From Symbiodinium natans (taxonomy: Eukaryota > Sar > Dinophyceae > Suessiales > Symbiodiniaceae), in assembly GCA_905221605.1 (NCBI GenBank), contig CAJNDS010000405.1:83671-147670 (forward strand): a stretch of 64,000 bases of DNA. Reading direction: 5' to 3'. The notes under the pieces are model-generated. The model searched no databases. It saw nothing but the letters and a program-made list of their open reading frames with translations, and was not told the DNA's origin. This document shows, one piece after another, positions 30,933 to 41,989 of the stretch; positions within the stretch are counted from its first letter, which is position 1, and the number at the start of each line of letters is the position of its first letter. The position numbers and the translations under genes are program-made.

Positions 30933-31719
30933 ATACCCTGAACCCTTGCAAGGTGGGACAAGTTGGTATTGGGGGCGAGGGGGGGGGGGGATAGATTCCA
31001 CCAGCTTCTAGGATCCTACACACTTCAACACCCCCTTTAACAAAAAAAACGGTGCTTAAGGGTGATTCTGCAAGCCTTGGTGGCACTAAAGAGGGCATCC
31101 GGGAAATTGCAGTGTGCGTTTTGAGATTTTCACGGGGTAAGACTACGTGAATCCATGCGCTCTGGCCACTGGAACCTGTGGGTGCTGGGGTCCACCGGGT
31201 TATGCGAGCGAGCCGATCGGAGGGTGTAGTCGGGTTATGGAAGGCTGAGGGTTGGTTGAGGACTCACGGACTCTGCTTTTTAGATGTTTAGGGAATCCGG
31301 CTTAGAAGTTTGGAGGAACTTCCAGGCCGAACCCCCTCTTCCCCCCTTCCCCTCGTCAGGGTAAACTTGCAGCTTGGGGCTTGGGGCTCCCTAAACCCTA
31401 CACCCTAGGGCCTCGACCCCGAACCGCAAGCCCCAGCTCCCGCTACTCTTGCAGATGTAGGGGGCTCTCAAAAGACGGCCTGGGCCTTTGCGCAATGAAA
31501 CCCTAACCCGAAACCCGAAACTCCCTAAACCCTGCACCCTACAAGCCCTAAACTCGACACCCCTTTCTGGGGTATGTAGGATTTGGCTTGCAAGGGTTAG
31601 GGTTTAGGGTTTAGGGACGCGAAGGATTGGGACTGAATGGAGGGTCTAGGGCTTAGGGGGTTTACGGTTTAGGGTTTAGGGGTTTGCCGGGCTTGGGATT
31701 TAGCTTGGGGTTTAGACGG

Positions 31720-31845
31720 GTTTGGGCGCACTTTTGTGATGATGGTGCCGTCGAGGTGCCAATGACATTCCGGAAGTTCTCACGCCTGTCGGCAGATGCG
31801 CATTCCGGAGCTCTCTCAACCCCATTCAAGACCTCCAAGACCCTA
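31720..31845 (+). CDS. exon-like island, strand uncertain
   Basis: The plus frame reads VWAHFCDDGAVEVPMTFRKF then SRLSADAHSGALSTPFKTSK. The minus strand also has an open frame (VLNGVERAPECASAD) with CTTGGAG|G and a GC donor. One of them is probably an exon. Confidence 0.28.
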
Positions 31846-32813
31846 AACCCTAGCCCTAAACCCTAAACCCAAAACCCAAAACCCGAAACCCTAAACCCTC
31901 GCCCTAAACCCTAAACCTTAAACCCTAGCCCTAAGGCCTTCCCCCGGCCGGAACCACAGTCCCCCAACAAGCCCGCGACTTCAGCTCCGTCCCTTCGGCT
32001 AGCCCCAAATACAGGAAAGGGGTTTAGGGTTTAGGGTGTAGGGTTTAGGGTTTTTAGAGTTTAGGGTTTAGGGTTTCGGGTTTAGAGTTTGGAGTTTAGG
32101 GGGCCCCATCTGCTAATACTATAAATGCGATACAGTGATACAGTAGGTTTTATTTAGGGTGCTGCTAACTGTAGTAAGTGGTTGCCATAGCATAGGGTTT
32201 GTATGTTGCAAAGTCCTTACAGAACCCCCCCCCCCAAAAAAAAAACATGATATATATATATATATATATACACACACTAAACAAAAACATAAAATGAATG
32301 AATCAATCAATCAATCAAAAAGTAAATAACGAGGCGCCTTGGTGAGCAGCAGCTGGTGCACGGCTCCTGTCGCCCGATGCTCCCCTCCCCTGCACCTTAC
32401 CTCATGGGTCACTGCGGGCGTAGTGGGCAACCTGTCTAAAACAGCACAGCCTTCATGAACTAACATGTGCAGGGCTTATGGCTTTGTTTAGGATTTAGGG
32501 TTTGTATTTGAGACCGTTGATACAGACTACGATAAAGAAAGCAGATGTTTAGACACAAAGATGCTCTGTTTGGAGGTTCTGGCGTGCTCCCTGACTTGTT
32601 GGTGGGGCACTCAGAGAGCAGAGTTCAAAGGCTGACCATGCCAAGCATGATCACAAGGCCGCCACAAGAGCAAAAGGCTTAGGGTTTAGGGTGTAGGGCT
32701 GCGCGCAGCGGCCTTGTGACAAACACCCGTACGGTGGAGCCTGAAAGGCGACTGCATCGAGGACAGGTCGTTGATCTTAGTCCTTCGTGCTGTCACCCTG
32801 CGTCCTTACGTGA

Positions 32814-33010
32814 ACCGTAACGATTTCCTCAGCTGGCTCTTGCAAACGTTGCACAGATGCCGTTCGTGCGAACGACGGTAGCCCGCTGATTTCCTCCGCG
32901 GACGTGCACGTTGCCAGCAGGCTGGGACAGGCGAACGCTGCAAATCTTGCCTACCACCCAGTCGGTCGGTGGATACTCCACACAGTGCGTTCTGCACTTG
33001 GTAAGGGTCA
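32814..33010 (+). CDS. exon-like island
   Basis: A 66-codon plus frame reads TVTISSAGSCKRCTDAVRAN, DGSPLISSADVHVASRLGQA, NAANLAYHPVGRWILHTVRS, ALGKGH. A canonical donor GTAAGG follows CTTG at 33000. It carries one CxxC pair. It is among the best coding candidates; family not recognised. Confidence 0.48.
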
Positions 33011-33510
33011 CCCTGCCTGCCCCAGAAAACCCCTAAAGCCCAAAAAAAGCCCTAAAAGCACCCTAAGCAAAAGAACCGAACCAAAAACTCTTCAAAACCC
33101 TAAAAGTCCTAAAGCTGAAAAAGCCCCCCAGCAAAAGCCTGTAAAACGCCCTCAGCTGGGATTCGAGGTTCGAGCCCCGGAGCCCAAAGACCCTACACCC
33201 GAAACCCATAATAGACCCTAAAACCTTTTAGGGTTAGGTTTAGGTTTAGGGTTTGGGTTTAGGGTTTAGGGTTTAGGGTTTAGGGTTTAGGTTTAGTTTA
33301 GGGTTTAGGTTTAGGGTTTAGGGGGTTTAGGGGGTTTAGGTTTTAGGGTTTAGGGTTTAGGGTTTAGGGTTTTTAGGGTTTAGGTTTAGGGTAGGGTTAG
33401 GGTTGCCTATAAGCCCTCCCCCCCCCCCCCCCCGATTGTCCTCGGGGCGCCAGCTTTCCAACCTCCACAGCTTTGGGCCTGCCAGCTTCTGAGGGTTTTT
33501 GGGTTTAGGG

Positions 33511-33590
33511 TTTTTGGGTTTTTGGGTTTTTGGGTTTTTGGGTTTTTGGGTTTTTGGGTTTTTGGGTTTTTGGGTTTTTGGGTTTTTGGG
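33511..33590 (+). repeat. TTTTTGGG variant array
   Basis: Ten homogeneous 8-mer units inside TTTAGGG-type sequence. Confidence 0.92.
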
Positions 33591-35049
33591 TGTCGGGTTT
33601 AGGGTTTAGGGCTTTTGGGTTTAGGGTTTAGGGTTTAGGATTTTTGAGTTTAGGGTTTTGGGTTGAGGGTTTCGGGGTTTCGGGTTTCGGGTTTCAGGTC
33701 AAGGGGTTCAGGGGCTTCATTGTGGGAGGGCCGGGGGGAGGGAGGCAAGCCTAAACCCTAAACCCTAAACCCTAAACCCTAAACCCTATAACCCTAAACC
33801 CTACATGAATCCCTAAAACCTGATAGTGTTTTAGGGTCTACTTTGGGTTTCGGGGCTCAAGGACCTGATTCAAAGCTTCCGACCTTGCCTGGGTCGAAGT
33901 CGGCGGTCTCGGTCACCACGAAGCGCCTGCCGCTTCGGTGTTTAGGCTTTAGGGTTTGGGGTTTAGGGTTAGGGCTTGGGGTTTAGGGTTTGGGGTTTGG
34001 GGTTTAGGGTTTGGGGTTTAGGACCTTTCAGGGTTTAGGGTTCAGGGTTGGGAGCTTTTGAGGGTACTGTGGTTGAGGGTTGAGGGTTTGGAGTTTAGGG
34101 TATATATGCCTAGGGCTCACAGGGTATAGAGGGTTTATAGAGCTTAGGGTTGAGGGCTCGTAGAGTGTGTAGCCGGTGTTTCAGGAAATGCGTCTGGATG
34201 CTCATGTGCTTTAGTATGAGATGACTTAGTAGCTCTGCCCACAGACTTCATCGAGGCGGTTTTTTTCCTACGGAGTTGTTGCCACATTCTCTTGTGTTGC
34301 GTGGAAAACACATCGGCTACTAAACGGAGCCTGAAAGAACGACCAAGACACAAACAGCGAAGGCTTTCAGATCTTCACGTTCCATACCCTACTACCATAA
34401 ACCCTACTACATAAGCCCTCAACCCTAATTCCTAAACCCTAATAAACCATCCTAAACCCTAAACCCTAAACCCTAAACCATCCTAAACCCTAAACCCTAA
34501 ACCCTAAACCCTCGAAGCCCGAACCCCCCTGGGTCGAGGCACAGCTCGTAGAGTCCAGCTGGCAAAGCCCCGGCTATGAGCGCCACACCTGGGGTTTAGG
34601 GTTTAGGGTTTAGGGTTTAGGGTTTAGGGTTCAGGGTTTAGGGTTTAGGGTTGATGAGTTACCTTATGGGACAAGAAGGCCTTATTTCCCTCATTCCCTT
34701 CTAAGAACCCTGCTTAAGTTTTGGGATGGCTTCTCGAAATTGCCTTTCAGGGAGTGGGCCGAGGGCCTCTAGGGAAGTATTCGGATGAAAACGGAAAACC
34801 TAGGGTTTTCGGACGACAAACTCGTCTGCTTGTGCCCAGGGCGTTTGCGGCTTTCAGACCTCAACCTAGCAGGATCCTTATGTTTATGTGGTTTTGGGGC
34901 CCAATAACCCTAAACCCTAAACCCTGAACCCTAAACCCTAAACCCTAAAAAGCTTCCCCAAGCTCCAAATCCTGGGCTCCCAAGCGGAAGGAGCGCCCCG
35001 TCGCGTCGAGGCTGCCTCGTTGCTAGGGAAGACGGGGTTGAGGGGTTTA

Positions 35050-35157
35050 GGGTTGAGGGTTAGGGTTTAGGGTTTAGGGTTTAGGGTTTAGGGTTTAGGG
35101 TTTAGGGTTTAGGGTTTAGGGTTTAGGGTTTAGGGTTTAGGGTTTAGGGTTTAGGGC
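35050..35157 (+). repeat. TTTAGGG array
   Basis: About 15 units. Confidence 0.93.
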
Positions 35158-35321
35158 TATAAGGTTTAGGGTTTAGGGCTAGAAGGTTTAGGGGTTAGGA
35201 CTATAAGGTTTAGGGTTTCGGGCTACAGGATGCTTGCGGCCATAGGGTTTGGCGTCTAGGGTCTATCCCAGGGCCCGGCCCTCTTGTACTTATGTCTCTG
35301 TAGATGCCTCGAGAAACAAGA

Positions 35322-35391
35322 GGGCCAACGTCATCCACGTCACCACAAGTCCAGGAACACCATCCGAGCTTCATACTCGGTTCTTTCGCAC
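35322..35391 (+). CDS. exon-like island
   Basis: After AACAAGAG|G the frame reads GQRHPRHHKSRNTIRASYSV then LSH, followed by a GT donor (G|GTGAAC). Product not recognised. Confidence 0.28.
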
Positions 35392-36544
35392 GGTGAACTG
35401 TGTTTGACTAAAACATCCTACGCGTCGGACCTTTAAGTTGCACGGTTCTAGCCAGGTGCACGGCTTGCTCCTACTCGCGCCCCTTCCTCTCGGCATACTC
35501 ATCAGTCCTTACCCTTTCCACCCATTCACCGGAGCGGCCCATCACTGCTCCACCCAGTGCAGGCAAAAACGGCTTCACAAACACTTGCCTGCGCGCAACG
35601 TAACCCGCAAACCTTTGACTTAGGGTTTCGGGTAAGGGCTTGGGGTTAAAGGGCTATAGGGCTTGGGGTTTAGGAGCATGAGCACGGGCAAATGCAAAAT
35701 TGTGACATCTCTGAGTTGGTCCACAGGGAACCTTTCTGCCAGTATGACCCGGAAGTTCTGACAGTCAGTGCAATATGGCAGTGGGTCAAAATTCGGGTTG
35801 TCGCGGGGGGTCCGCCCCCCCCTCTGTTACAAGCCTTGTCGCGGGCAGCTTGTTTCATACCTTTGTCGCGCCGCTACTTTGAACCCAATTTTCTTATTTG
35901 GGTTTTGTAAGGGTTTAGGGTAAAGGGTTTAGGTTTAGGGTTGGGGCTTCGGGGATTTTACCGGAGAGCCATTGAATATAAACACTGGGCTTCTCGTTCA
36001 AGGTTGTCCTACGGATGGGCACCTGCTGGCTCGAGCAGTCGCGCGGGTTGTCGCGGGTATGTCGCGCCCTGTCGCAGGCCTTGTCGCGGACTTAGAGTGA
36101 AAGTTGCTGCAGACACGCATCAAGGTCGCATCGAGATTGGCAATGAAAAAATTCAATGGTATTGCTCTCTTGTCGCGGGGAGGGTTGTCGCGGGGAGGGT
36201 TGTCGCGGACACGGCACGTCTGTTACAAACCTTTGTCGCGGAGGGACCCCCCGGTGCCTGTTACAAGCCCGGAAAAAAAACTCACAGCCATATTGTCACT
36301 GGCCCTTTCATAAGATAACAATTTCAAAATCTCCGGGGGATCCTGGAATGAAAGACCCGCTTTTTTGACAACCTAAGTCCCGTACCCTAAGGCTCGAAGG
36401 ACTCATATTTGAAGGCTTCCCTCGGCGCCCAACACGCTAGAAAGCAATAGTGGGCTGCAACGATTTGCAGCGTAGAGACGCCCAAAAGCAGTAGGTAACC
36501 AGAGGCCCAGGTGGAATCCCAACTTTCTGATTGCTAAAGCTCTT

Positions 36545-36653
36545 TTAAGGGTAGTTACATGGTCCAGTAGTATGGGCCGGTAAACGGGTACCCAGAACCC
36601 TTTGAAGGAGGTTCGGGACCATATTAAGGGCCCGTGAAACTACCCTCAGAATC
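36545..36653. mobile_element. family-D element
   Basis: GGGTAGTTACATGGTCC at the left is the inverse of GGACCATATTAAGGGCCCGT plus GAAACTACCC at the right. AGAACCCTTTGAAGGAGG is central. Confidence 0.72.
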
Positions 36654-37194
36654 TTCCAGCCCCAAAAAAACCCAAAACTCTAAAGCCCTGCGATCCGGAA
36701 ACATCGTCGAGCCCGACATAAATCATCGACCCTGTAAGATGCAGCCCTGGAAACCCTAAACCCAAACAACCCCCCGGTACACCCCTTTAAAGCCCAAACA
36801 TGAACCCTACACCCCACTGTAAACACCCCCAAAGCCCCAAAATCTAAAAACCCCAAACCCCGAACCCGAAACCCCAAACCCCAAACCCCAAACGCTAACC
36901 CTAAACCCTGAACCCCAAAAGCCCCTCAATGCGGGCAAAAGCGGCAGCTCGCAACCAGGTCCAGCGCTTCGGCTGCCAAGGTCCCTGAGCTGCGGCTCAG
37001 GGCATTAGGGTTCAGGGTTTAGGGTTTAGGGTTTAGGGTTTAGGGTTTGGGTTATACCAGATATCAGCCTCTTTAACTGAGGATATGTAAAAGTATGTAG
37101 GGCATTACGTCGGAACCTATGTAGTGAATGACGTCGGAAGTCACGTAAATCGTTAGGGTCAAGTCGAAAAGAAGCGCAGGGTTTGCAGGCCCAG

Positions 37195-37730
37195 GCCTGG
37201 CACAAAGGTTTCTGTTGCCCTTCGGCTCTACAACACCGTAGAGCACCCCTTCGTCTCGAAGGCCGCCGGCATCCCCTGGCACACTTTCGCGGGCCAAAAG
37301 CGCGCCTGGAGCTGGAGATTCCAGCTTTTCGTACGCCTGGCACAGAGGTTTCTGTGGCCTTTTGGCTCTATGTGTAGGTAGAGCCACCACACAGCGTCCC
37401 TTCGTTTCGAAGGCCGCCAGCATCCCCTGGCGCACTTTCGCGGGCCAAAAGCGCGCCTGGAGCTGGAGATTCCAGCTTTTTGCATCCTGGCACACAGGTT
37501 TCTGTTGCCCTTTGGCTCTATAACACTGTAGAGCATCCGTTCGTTTCGAAGGCCGCCAGCATCCCCTGGCGCACTTTCGCGGGCCAAAAGCGCGCCTGGA
37601 GCTGGAGATTCCAGCTTTTCGCATGCCTGGCGCAAAGGTTTCTGTTGCCCTTTGGCTCAATAACGCCGTAGAGCATCCCTTCGTTTCGAAGGCCGCCAGC
37701 ATTCTTTGGCGCACTTTCGCGGGCCAAAAG
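37195..37730. repeat. about 3.75 copies of a 140-150 bp tandem repeat
   Basis: Units begin at 37195, 37335, 37485 and 37625 (GCCTGGCACAAAGGTTTCTG-type start) and are 140, 150, 140 and about 106 bp. All three minus-strand frames are open, and because 140 is not a multiple of three the frame rotates from unit to unit. The 287-codon minus frame across it (37073-37936) is therefore better read as a repeat product than a gene. Confidence 0.85.
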
Positions 37731-37979
37731 ATTCTTAGACTATGGGTAAAACGTAGCACCCATGGAATTTGTTGATTAGAGAAAAGTAGTTTCAGAACTC
37801 GCTGTGTCGAAGAACCAAAGTCTCGACTTTCAGAGGAAAGTAAAATTGTTTCTTCATAGACCACCTCCTGTTTCATCTGGAATAACCACATACTTCCATT
37901 TATGCCACGATGATCACGATGTTGTAAAGCATTCATATGGTTACATTGCAGTTGCTATATGGTGCTTTTTTGGGTGGCT

Positions 37980-38116
37980 GCAAAACGGTTTTAAACGGTT
38001 TTGGGGCACCGTAAATGGGGTCAAAAATCCAAAACTATTCAAAACTATTAAAAACGGTTTTAAAACGGTTTTGCCGGCACACTGGGGCGCTCCAAAACGG
38101 TTTTAAACGGTTTTGG
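37980..38116. repeat. AAAACGGTTTT palindrome cluster
   Basis: The palindrome AAAACGGTTTT and its variant TTAAACGGTTTT occur six times in 140 bp, flanking TTGGGGC/CGGCACACTGGGGC segments. It lies inside the 2.7-kb element. Confidence 0.75.
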
Positions 38117-39295
38117 GGCAACCCTTTTTGTACTCTTCAAGATACACGAAAAGTGGCTCCGCAGCCAAGTTTCACCAGCCTAGAGCAACACACCTGCATA
38201 AACCCTAAACCCTAAACGACGTAAACCCTGAAACCCAGCACCGAAGCGCAAGCCCTCCAACCAACCTTTTTAATGACCACCGCCAGGCGATGGTCATTAA
38301 ACCCTAAACCCTTTCCCTTTTAAGGTGGGTTTAGGGGGTCTAAGGTTCAGGGTTGGAGGACCTAACCCCTAAAGCCTAAGCAGCCGCACCGCGGCCGACA
38401 TGGAGCAACAGTGCTTAAACCTAAGCCGCTTAGCCCAAAATTCCTAAACCCGAGACCTAAACCCAAGGTTGGCTAAGAGCCCTGACACTGTTTAATGACC
38501 ACCGTCAGGCGATCCTAGAAGCCTAAACCCCAAAACACCTAGAAACCCTAAACCCCAGCCCCGAAGCGTAGGCCCTGCAACCTTGTTAATGACCACCGCC
38601 AGGCGATGGCCATTAAACCCTAAACCCGAGCCCCAAACCCGAGATCTAAACCCAAGGTTGTCTAAGAGCCCTGACACCCTGTTTAATGGCCACCGCCAGG
38701 CGATGGGGCAACCCTTTTTGTACTCTTCAAGATACACGAAAAGTGGCTCCGCAGCCAAGTTTCACCAGCCTAGAGCAACACACCTGCAAAAACCCTAAAC
38801 CCTAAACGACGTAAACCCTGAAACCCAGCCCCGAAGCGCAAGCCCTCCAACCAACCTTTTTAATGACCACCGCCAGGCGATGGTCATTAAACCCTAAACC
38901 CTTTCCCTTTTCAGGTGGGTTTAGGGGGTGTAAGGGTTCAGGGTTGGAGGACCTAACCCCTAAAGCCTAAGCAGCCGCACCGCGGCCGACATGGAGCAAC
39001 AGTGCTTAAACCTAAGCCGCTTAGCCCAAAATTCCTAAACCCGAGACCTAAACCCAAGGTTGGCTAAGAGCCCTGACACTGTTTAATGACCACCGTCAGG
39101 CGATCCTAGAAGCCTAAACCCCAAAACACCTAGAAACCCTAAACCCCAGCCCCGAAGCGCAGGCCCTCCAACCTTGTTGATGACCACCGCCAGGCGATGG
39201 CCATTAAACCCTAAACCCGAGCCCCAAACCCGAGATCTAAACCCAAGGTTGTCTAAGAGCCCTGACACCCTGTTTAATGGCCACTGCCAGGCGAT
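38115..39295. repeat. 590-bp tandem duplication
   Basis: The block beginning GGGGCAACCCTTTTTGTACT at 38115 recurs at 38705, and the two copies run in parallel to about 39295 with only scattered single-base differences. Near-identity implies a recent duplication. Confidence 0.88.
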
Positions 39296-39477
39296 GGCCA
39301 TTAAACGCCTAAACCCTAAACCCTTTTGTTTAATAACCACCGCCAGGCGATGGCCATGAAACGCCTAAACCCCAAACCCTTTTGTTTAATGACCACCGCC
39401 AGGCGATTGTCATTAAACCCTCAACCCTCAACCCTCAACCCTGTGTTTAATGGGCGCCCCAGAGCGGCCATTAAACT
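38271..39477. repeat. about eleven copies of a 30-bp hairpin repeat
   Basis: The palindromic unit TTAATGACCACCGCCAGGCG plus ATGGTCATTAA recurs at about 38271, 38493, 38587, 38681, 38862, 39082, 39177, 39275, 39329, 39386 and 39446. Some copies have only one arm. Compensating changes keep the stem (ATGGCCAT in some copies). Copies are separated by CCCTAAA-type sequence. Confidence 0.82.
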
Positions 39478-39555
39478 CCTAAATTGCAGCACCACCCCTC
39501 CCCCCCCCACCCCCCACTCCGGGCCTAAGGCTTAAAAACCAAGCGATTTTGTATC

Positions 39556-39669
39556 AATTGGCTCCTGTAAGCAATCACGAAAAGGTTCACGCAAATTTTC
39601 TATAACACAAAGTTTTGTGTGATAGAAAATTTACGTGAATCTTTACGTGATTGCTTACAGGAGCCAATT
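39556..39669. repeat. 114-bp near-perfect foldback
   Basis: The arms AATTGGCTCCTGTAAGCAAT... and its complement pair over about 55 bp with a few mismatches and a 3-base loop. TTTACGTGA motifs continue to the right. It lies just inside the right end of the 2.7-kb element. Confidence 0.85.
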
Positions 39670-39821
39670 CATTTACGTGAACATTTACGCGATTCCCTAC
39701 GTGACTTCCGACGCCAATTTGCTTGCCTGACATTTGCCCCAACTTAAAGAGGCTGATATCTGGTATAAGGTTTGGGGTTTAGGGTTTAGGGTTTGGGGTT
39801 TAGGGCGTCTATCGGGCTTGT

Positions 39822-40012
39822 TAATATGGTCACTTCTCTCAATTCTGAGGGGCGGCCGCTTGGGATTATCCTCACAATCCTTAATAGGTTTTGACAGGGC
39901 TACTAGAGTCCCTATTAAGGGCTGCTAGTAGAAGGGTGCACATCCCAAGCGGCCCCTCGATTTCAGGGTACCCCAAAAAAGGGACCATGATTTTGAGAAC
40001 TGACCATGTAAG
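39822..40012. mobile_element. family-J element containing a nested family-A element
   Basis: AATATGGTCACTTCTCTCAA at the left mirrors TTTTGAGAACTGACCATG at the right, with GGGTACCCCAAAAAAGGGAC inside. The family-A copy at 39860-39948 interrupts it, which dates J as older. Confidence 0.72.
39860..39948. mobile_element. family-A palindromic element nested in a family-J element
   Basis: TTGGGATTATCC and CACATCCCAA bound a copy with the CTATTAAGGGCTGCTAGTA core. The flanks GAGGGGCGGCCGC and GCGGCCCCTC are themselves an inverted pair belonging to the surrounding family-J element. Confidence 0.7.
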
Positions 40013-40057
40013 TGTTCGGAGGGCTCTGCTTTAGGGCTTCGGATGTTAGGGTTTGAT

Positions 40058-40146
40058 AGGGTTCAGGGTTTAGGGTTTAGGGTTTAGGGTTTAGGGTTTA
40101 GGGTTTAGGGTTTAGGGTTTAGGGTTTAGGGTTTAGGGTTTAGGGC
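40058..40146 (+). repeat. TTTAGGG array
   Basis: Twelve units next to a family-J element. Opposite-orientation CCCTAAA arrays follow from 40270. Confidence 0.92.
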
Positions 40147-40447
40147 TCAGGGAGTTGGGGGTGTAGGCCAGGTTTTTTTCTCAGAGGGCTTAGAAGGGCG
40201 AGGATGGGCATCTGAGCGGTGTCGCACATAGGGCTAAGCTTAGGGCTATAGGGCTGTTCACTGGCCCTATAACCCTAAACCCTAAACCCTAAACCCTAAA
40301 CCCCATAACCCTAAACCCTAAACCCTATAGCCCTAAACCCTAAACCCTATAACCCTAGGCCCTATATCCGATAACCCTAGAACCCTATAACCCTAAACCC
40401 CAAACCCTAAACCCTAGGCTCTGACGAGTCGAGGGTTGTGGGGCCTA

Positions 40448-40590
40448 TACTTGGAGGTTCATGGTACTTAGTAATTATAACTGTACTTATAACCCAAACT
40501 ATAACTCTATTAGGGCACTTAAGGGGCTTATAAGTACAGTTATAAGTACAGATATAATTGGTTAATAAGTACCATGAGCCTTCAAGTAGA
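40448..40590. mobile_element. family-B palindromic element
   Basis: TACTTGGAGGTTCATGGTAC at the left is the inverse of GTACCATGAGCCTTCAAGTA at the right. The core CACTTAAGGGGCTTATAAGT is shared by all copies. The arms are A/T-rich with repeated TATAAGTACAG. Confidence 0.8.
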
Positions 40591-41304
40591 GGCCGAAGTG
40601 AGAACTTGTTGCTAAGGCCCTCGGGGAGGGGTTTATAACCTTCCTGAGTTTCAGAGCAACGTGGACATTGTTTAGGGTTTAGGGTTTAGGGTTCAGGGTT
40701 TAAGGTTTAGGGTTTAGGGTTTCGGATAGGTTGCAAAGCGCAAGTATCCTAAACCCCCACGAACGCCTGCAGCAACAACCCCGACCCGAAGCCTTTGCAG
40801 TCCCAGTGGCGGAAAGGCTGCTCCGGAAAAACTGGGATGGTTGCCCCCGCAGTGCCCTGACAGGGGGTGTAGGGACCCTAAACCCTAAACCCTAAACCCT
40901 AAACCCTAAACCCAAACCCTAAACCCTAAACCCTAAACCAGGGGGAGGGCTGCGGGCCAAGCTTTGAGGTTGCGTGCTCTCGGGGCTTGAAGCTCGGGGT
41001 TCTCCTCTTAGGTTTGAGGAGTTTAGGGTTTAGTGTTAAGGGCAGATTCTCCCTAAACCCTAAGCCCTAAGCCCTAAACCCTAAACCCCCCAAAAAAAAC
41101 TAAACCCTAAACCCTACGTAAACCCTAGGCCCTAAACCCTAAACCCTAAACCCAGCTTGTCTCAGAGGCACTGAGAGGAGACAGGGAGGTAAAGATGAGG
41201 AGAGACAGGGAGATGTGGAGAGAAATGGACAAATCCAAAGCAAAAAGAGAGAGAGAGAGAGAGTTGAGGCCCCCAAACCGTAAACCCCAAACCCTAAACC
41301 TTAG

Positions 41305-41402
41305 TTGTCCAGTACCTAGGGGTTTTAAAGGTTAACCTTTGGGATTATAAGGGGAATGTATTAACCCAAAAAGGTTAAAGGTTACCTACTCTACTACTGG
41401 GA
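41305..41402. mobile_element. family-L palindromic element
   Basis: TTGTCCAGTACCTAGGGG, AAAGGTTAACCTTTGGGA and AACCCAAAAAGGTTAAAGGT are shared with 43550-43690. The arms pair imperfectly. Confidence 0.6.
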
Positions 41403-41808
41403 AACCCTCTGACAAGGGCACCCGGGGCCTTATGAGACCCTCTGGCGAAAGTAGCCCTATCAAGAAGATCCTAGCCCTGGCCGTGGGTGTCAGAACTTCC
41501 CATCCCCCCCCCCCCCCAGAGCCCAATTTCCTTCGTTTCGATGATGTGTTACTGAATTTTTGGAACACAAAGCCAACACACCTCACCTTTTGGCACCTGG
41601 GTTCCTGCCTGACCTATCAAGCACGTGCACCTTCTACGGCCCCCCTGAACCCCTCAAGCCTCGACAAACTTCAACCCCCAAAACCCATCATTAGCCCCAA
41701 AACCTCCAAATCTGGACTCTGACCTCGACTCTGACGTAGTCGAACCTCAGCGTGCTTTTGGAACCGCTGACTGCGCGAAGGCATTCGAACTCAATGGTAG
41801 GCCCTCGC

Positions 41809-41869
41809 CTGGCACTGCTCCGGAAAAGTGAACCCGGCGGGAGCGTCCACGACGACGTATCCACCGGCC
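41809..41869 (-). CDS. exon-like island
   Basis: After GATCAG|G the frame reads AGGYVVVDAPAGFTFPEQCQ and ends at a GC donor (CAG|GCGAGG). Just downstream another frame (PTIEFECLRAVSGSKSTLRF) is open, which could be the next exon or a frameshift. The VVVDAPAGFTFP...C pattern suggests a beta-rich extracellular-type repeat, but the family is not certain. Confidence 0.45.
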
Positions 41870-41989
41870 CTGATCTAGTATTATTCAGTGGCGTAACATG
41901 AGCTCTTATCAACATGAGGTGATTTTGAGCATCGTAGGATTTAGTGTTGGTGGGTTTGTGGCTTCAAAGCCTTGGGTGGTTTCGGGGTT

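Larger units (their letters stand above)
33030..36540. other. heptamer mosaic and a GTCGCGG-rich segment
   Basis: Arrays fill 33220-34660. From about 35780 to 36250 GTCGCGG or TTGTCGCGGGGAGG recurs at least nine times with GTTACAAGCC or CTGTTACAAACC next to it, a dispersed direct repeat of unknown nature. No gene is seen apart from the island at 35322. Confidence 0.5.
37052..39768. mobile_element. 2.7-kb non-autonomous element with 25-bp terminal inverted repeats
   Basis: A perfect 25-bp inverted repeat (TTATACCAGATATCAGC... at 37052-37076; reverse complement at 39744-39768) bounds the block. A second shared motif, CGTCGGAAGTCACGTA, lies about 60 bp inside each end. Both flanks read GGTTTGGG (37044-37051 and 39769-39776), an apparent 8-bp target duplication, although it lies in heptamer-like sequence and could pre-exist. 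Inside are 140-bp tandem repeats, AAAACGGTTTT repeats, a 590-bp direct duplication, repeated small hairpins and a 114-bp foldback. No transposase domain is visible, so it is probably a non-autonomous DNA transposon. An 8-bp duplication would suit hAT-type elements, but this is inference. Confidence 0.75.

Noticed and set aside
33160-33190. GGTTCGAGCCC resembling a tRNA B box
   Set aside because: No A box or acceptor stem pairs at the right distance upstream, so no tRNA fold can be drawn.
37073-37936. 287-codon minus-strand open frame, the longest in the window
   Set aside because: It runs through 140-bp tandem repeats in which all three frames are open, and the frame changes with each unit. 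It is inside a mobile element and has no recognisable domain.
38271-39477. Regularly spaced hairpin repeats that might suggest a CRISPR array
   Set aside because: Spacers are heptamer repeats rather than unique sequences, spacing is irregular, and the genome is eukaryotic.
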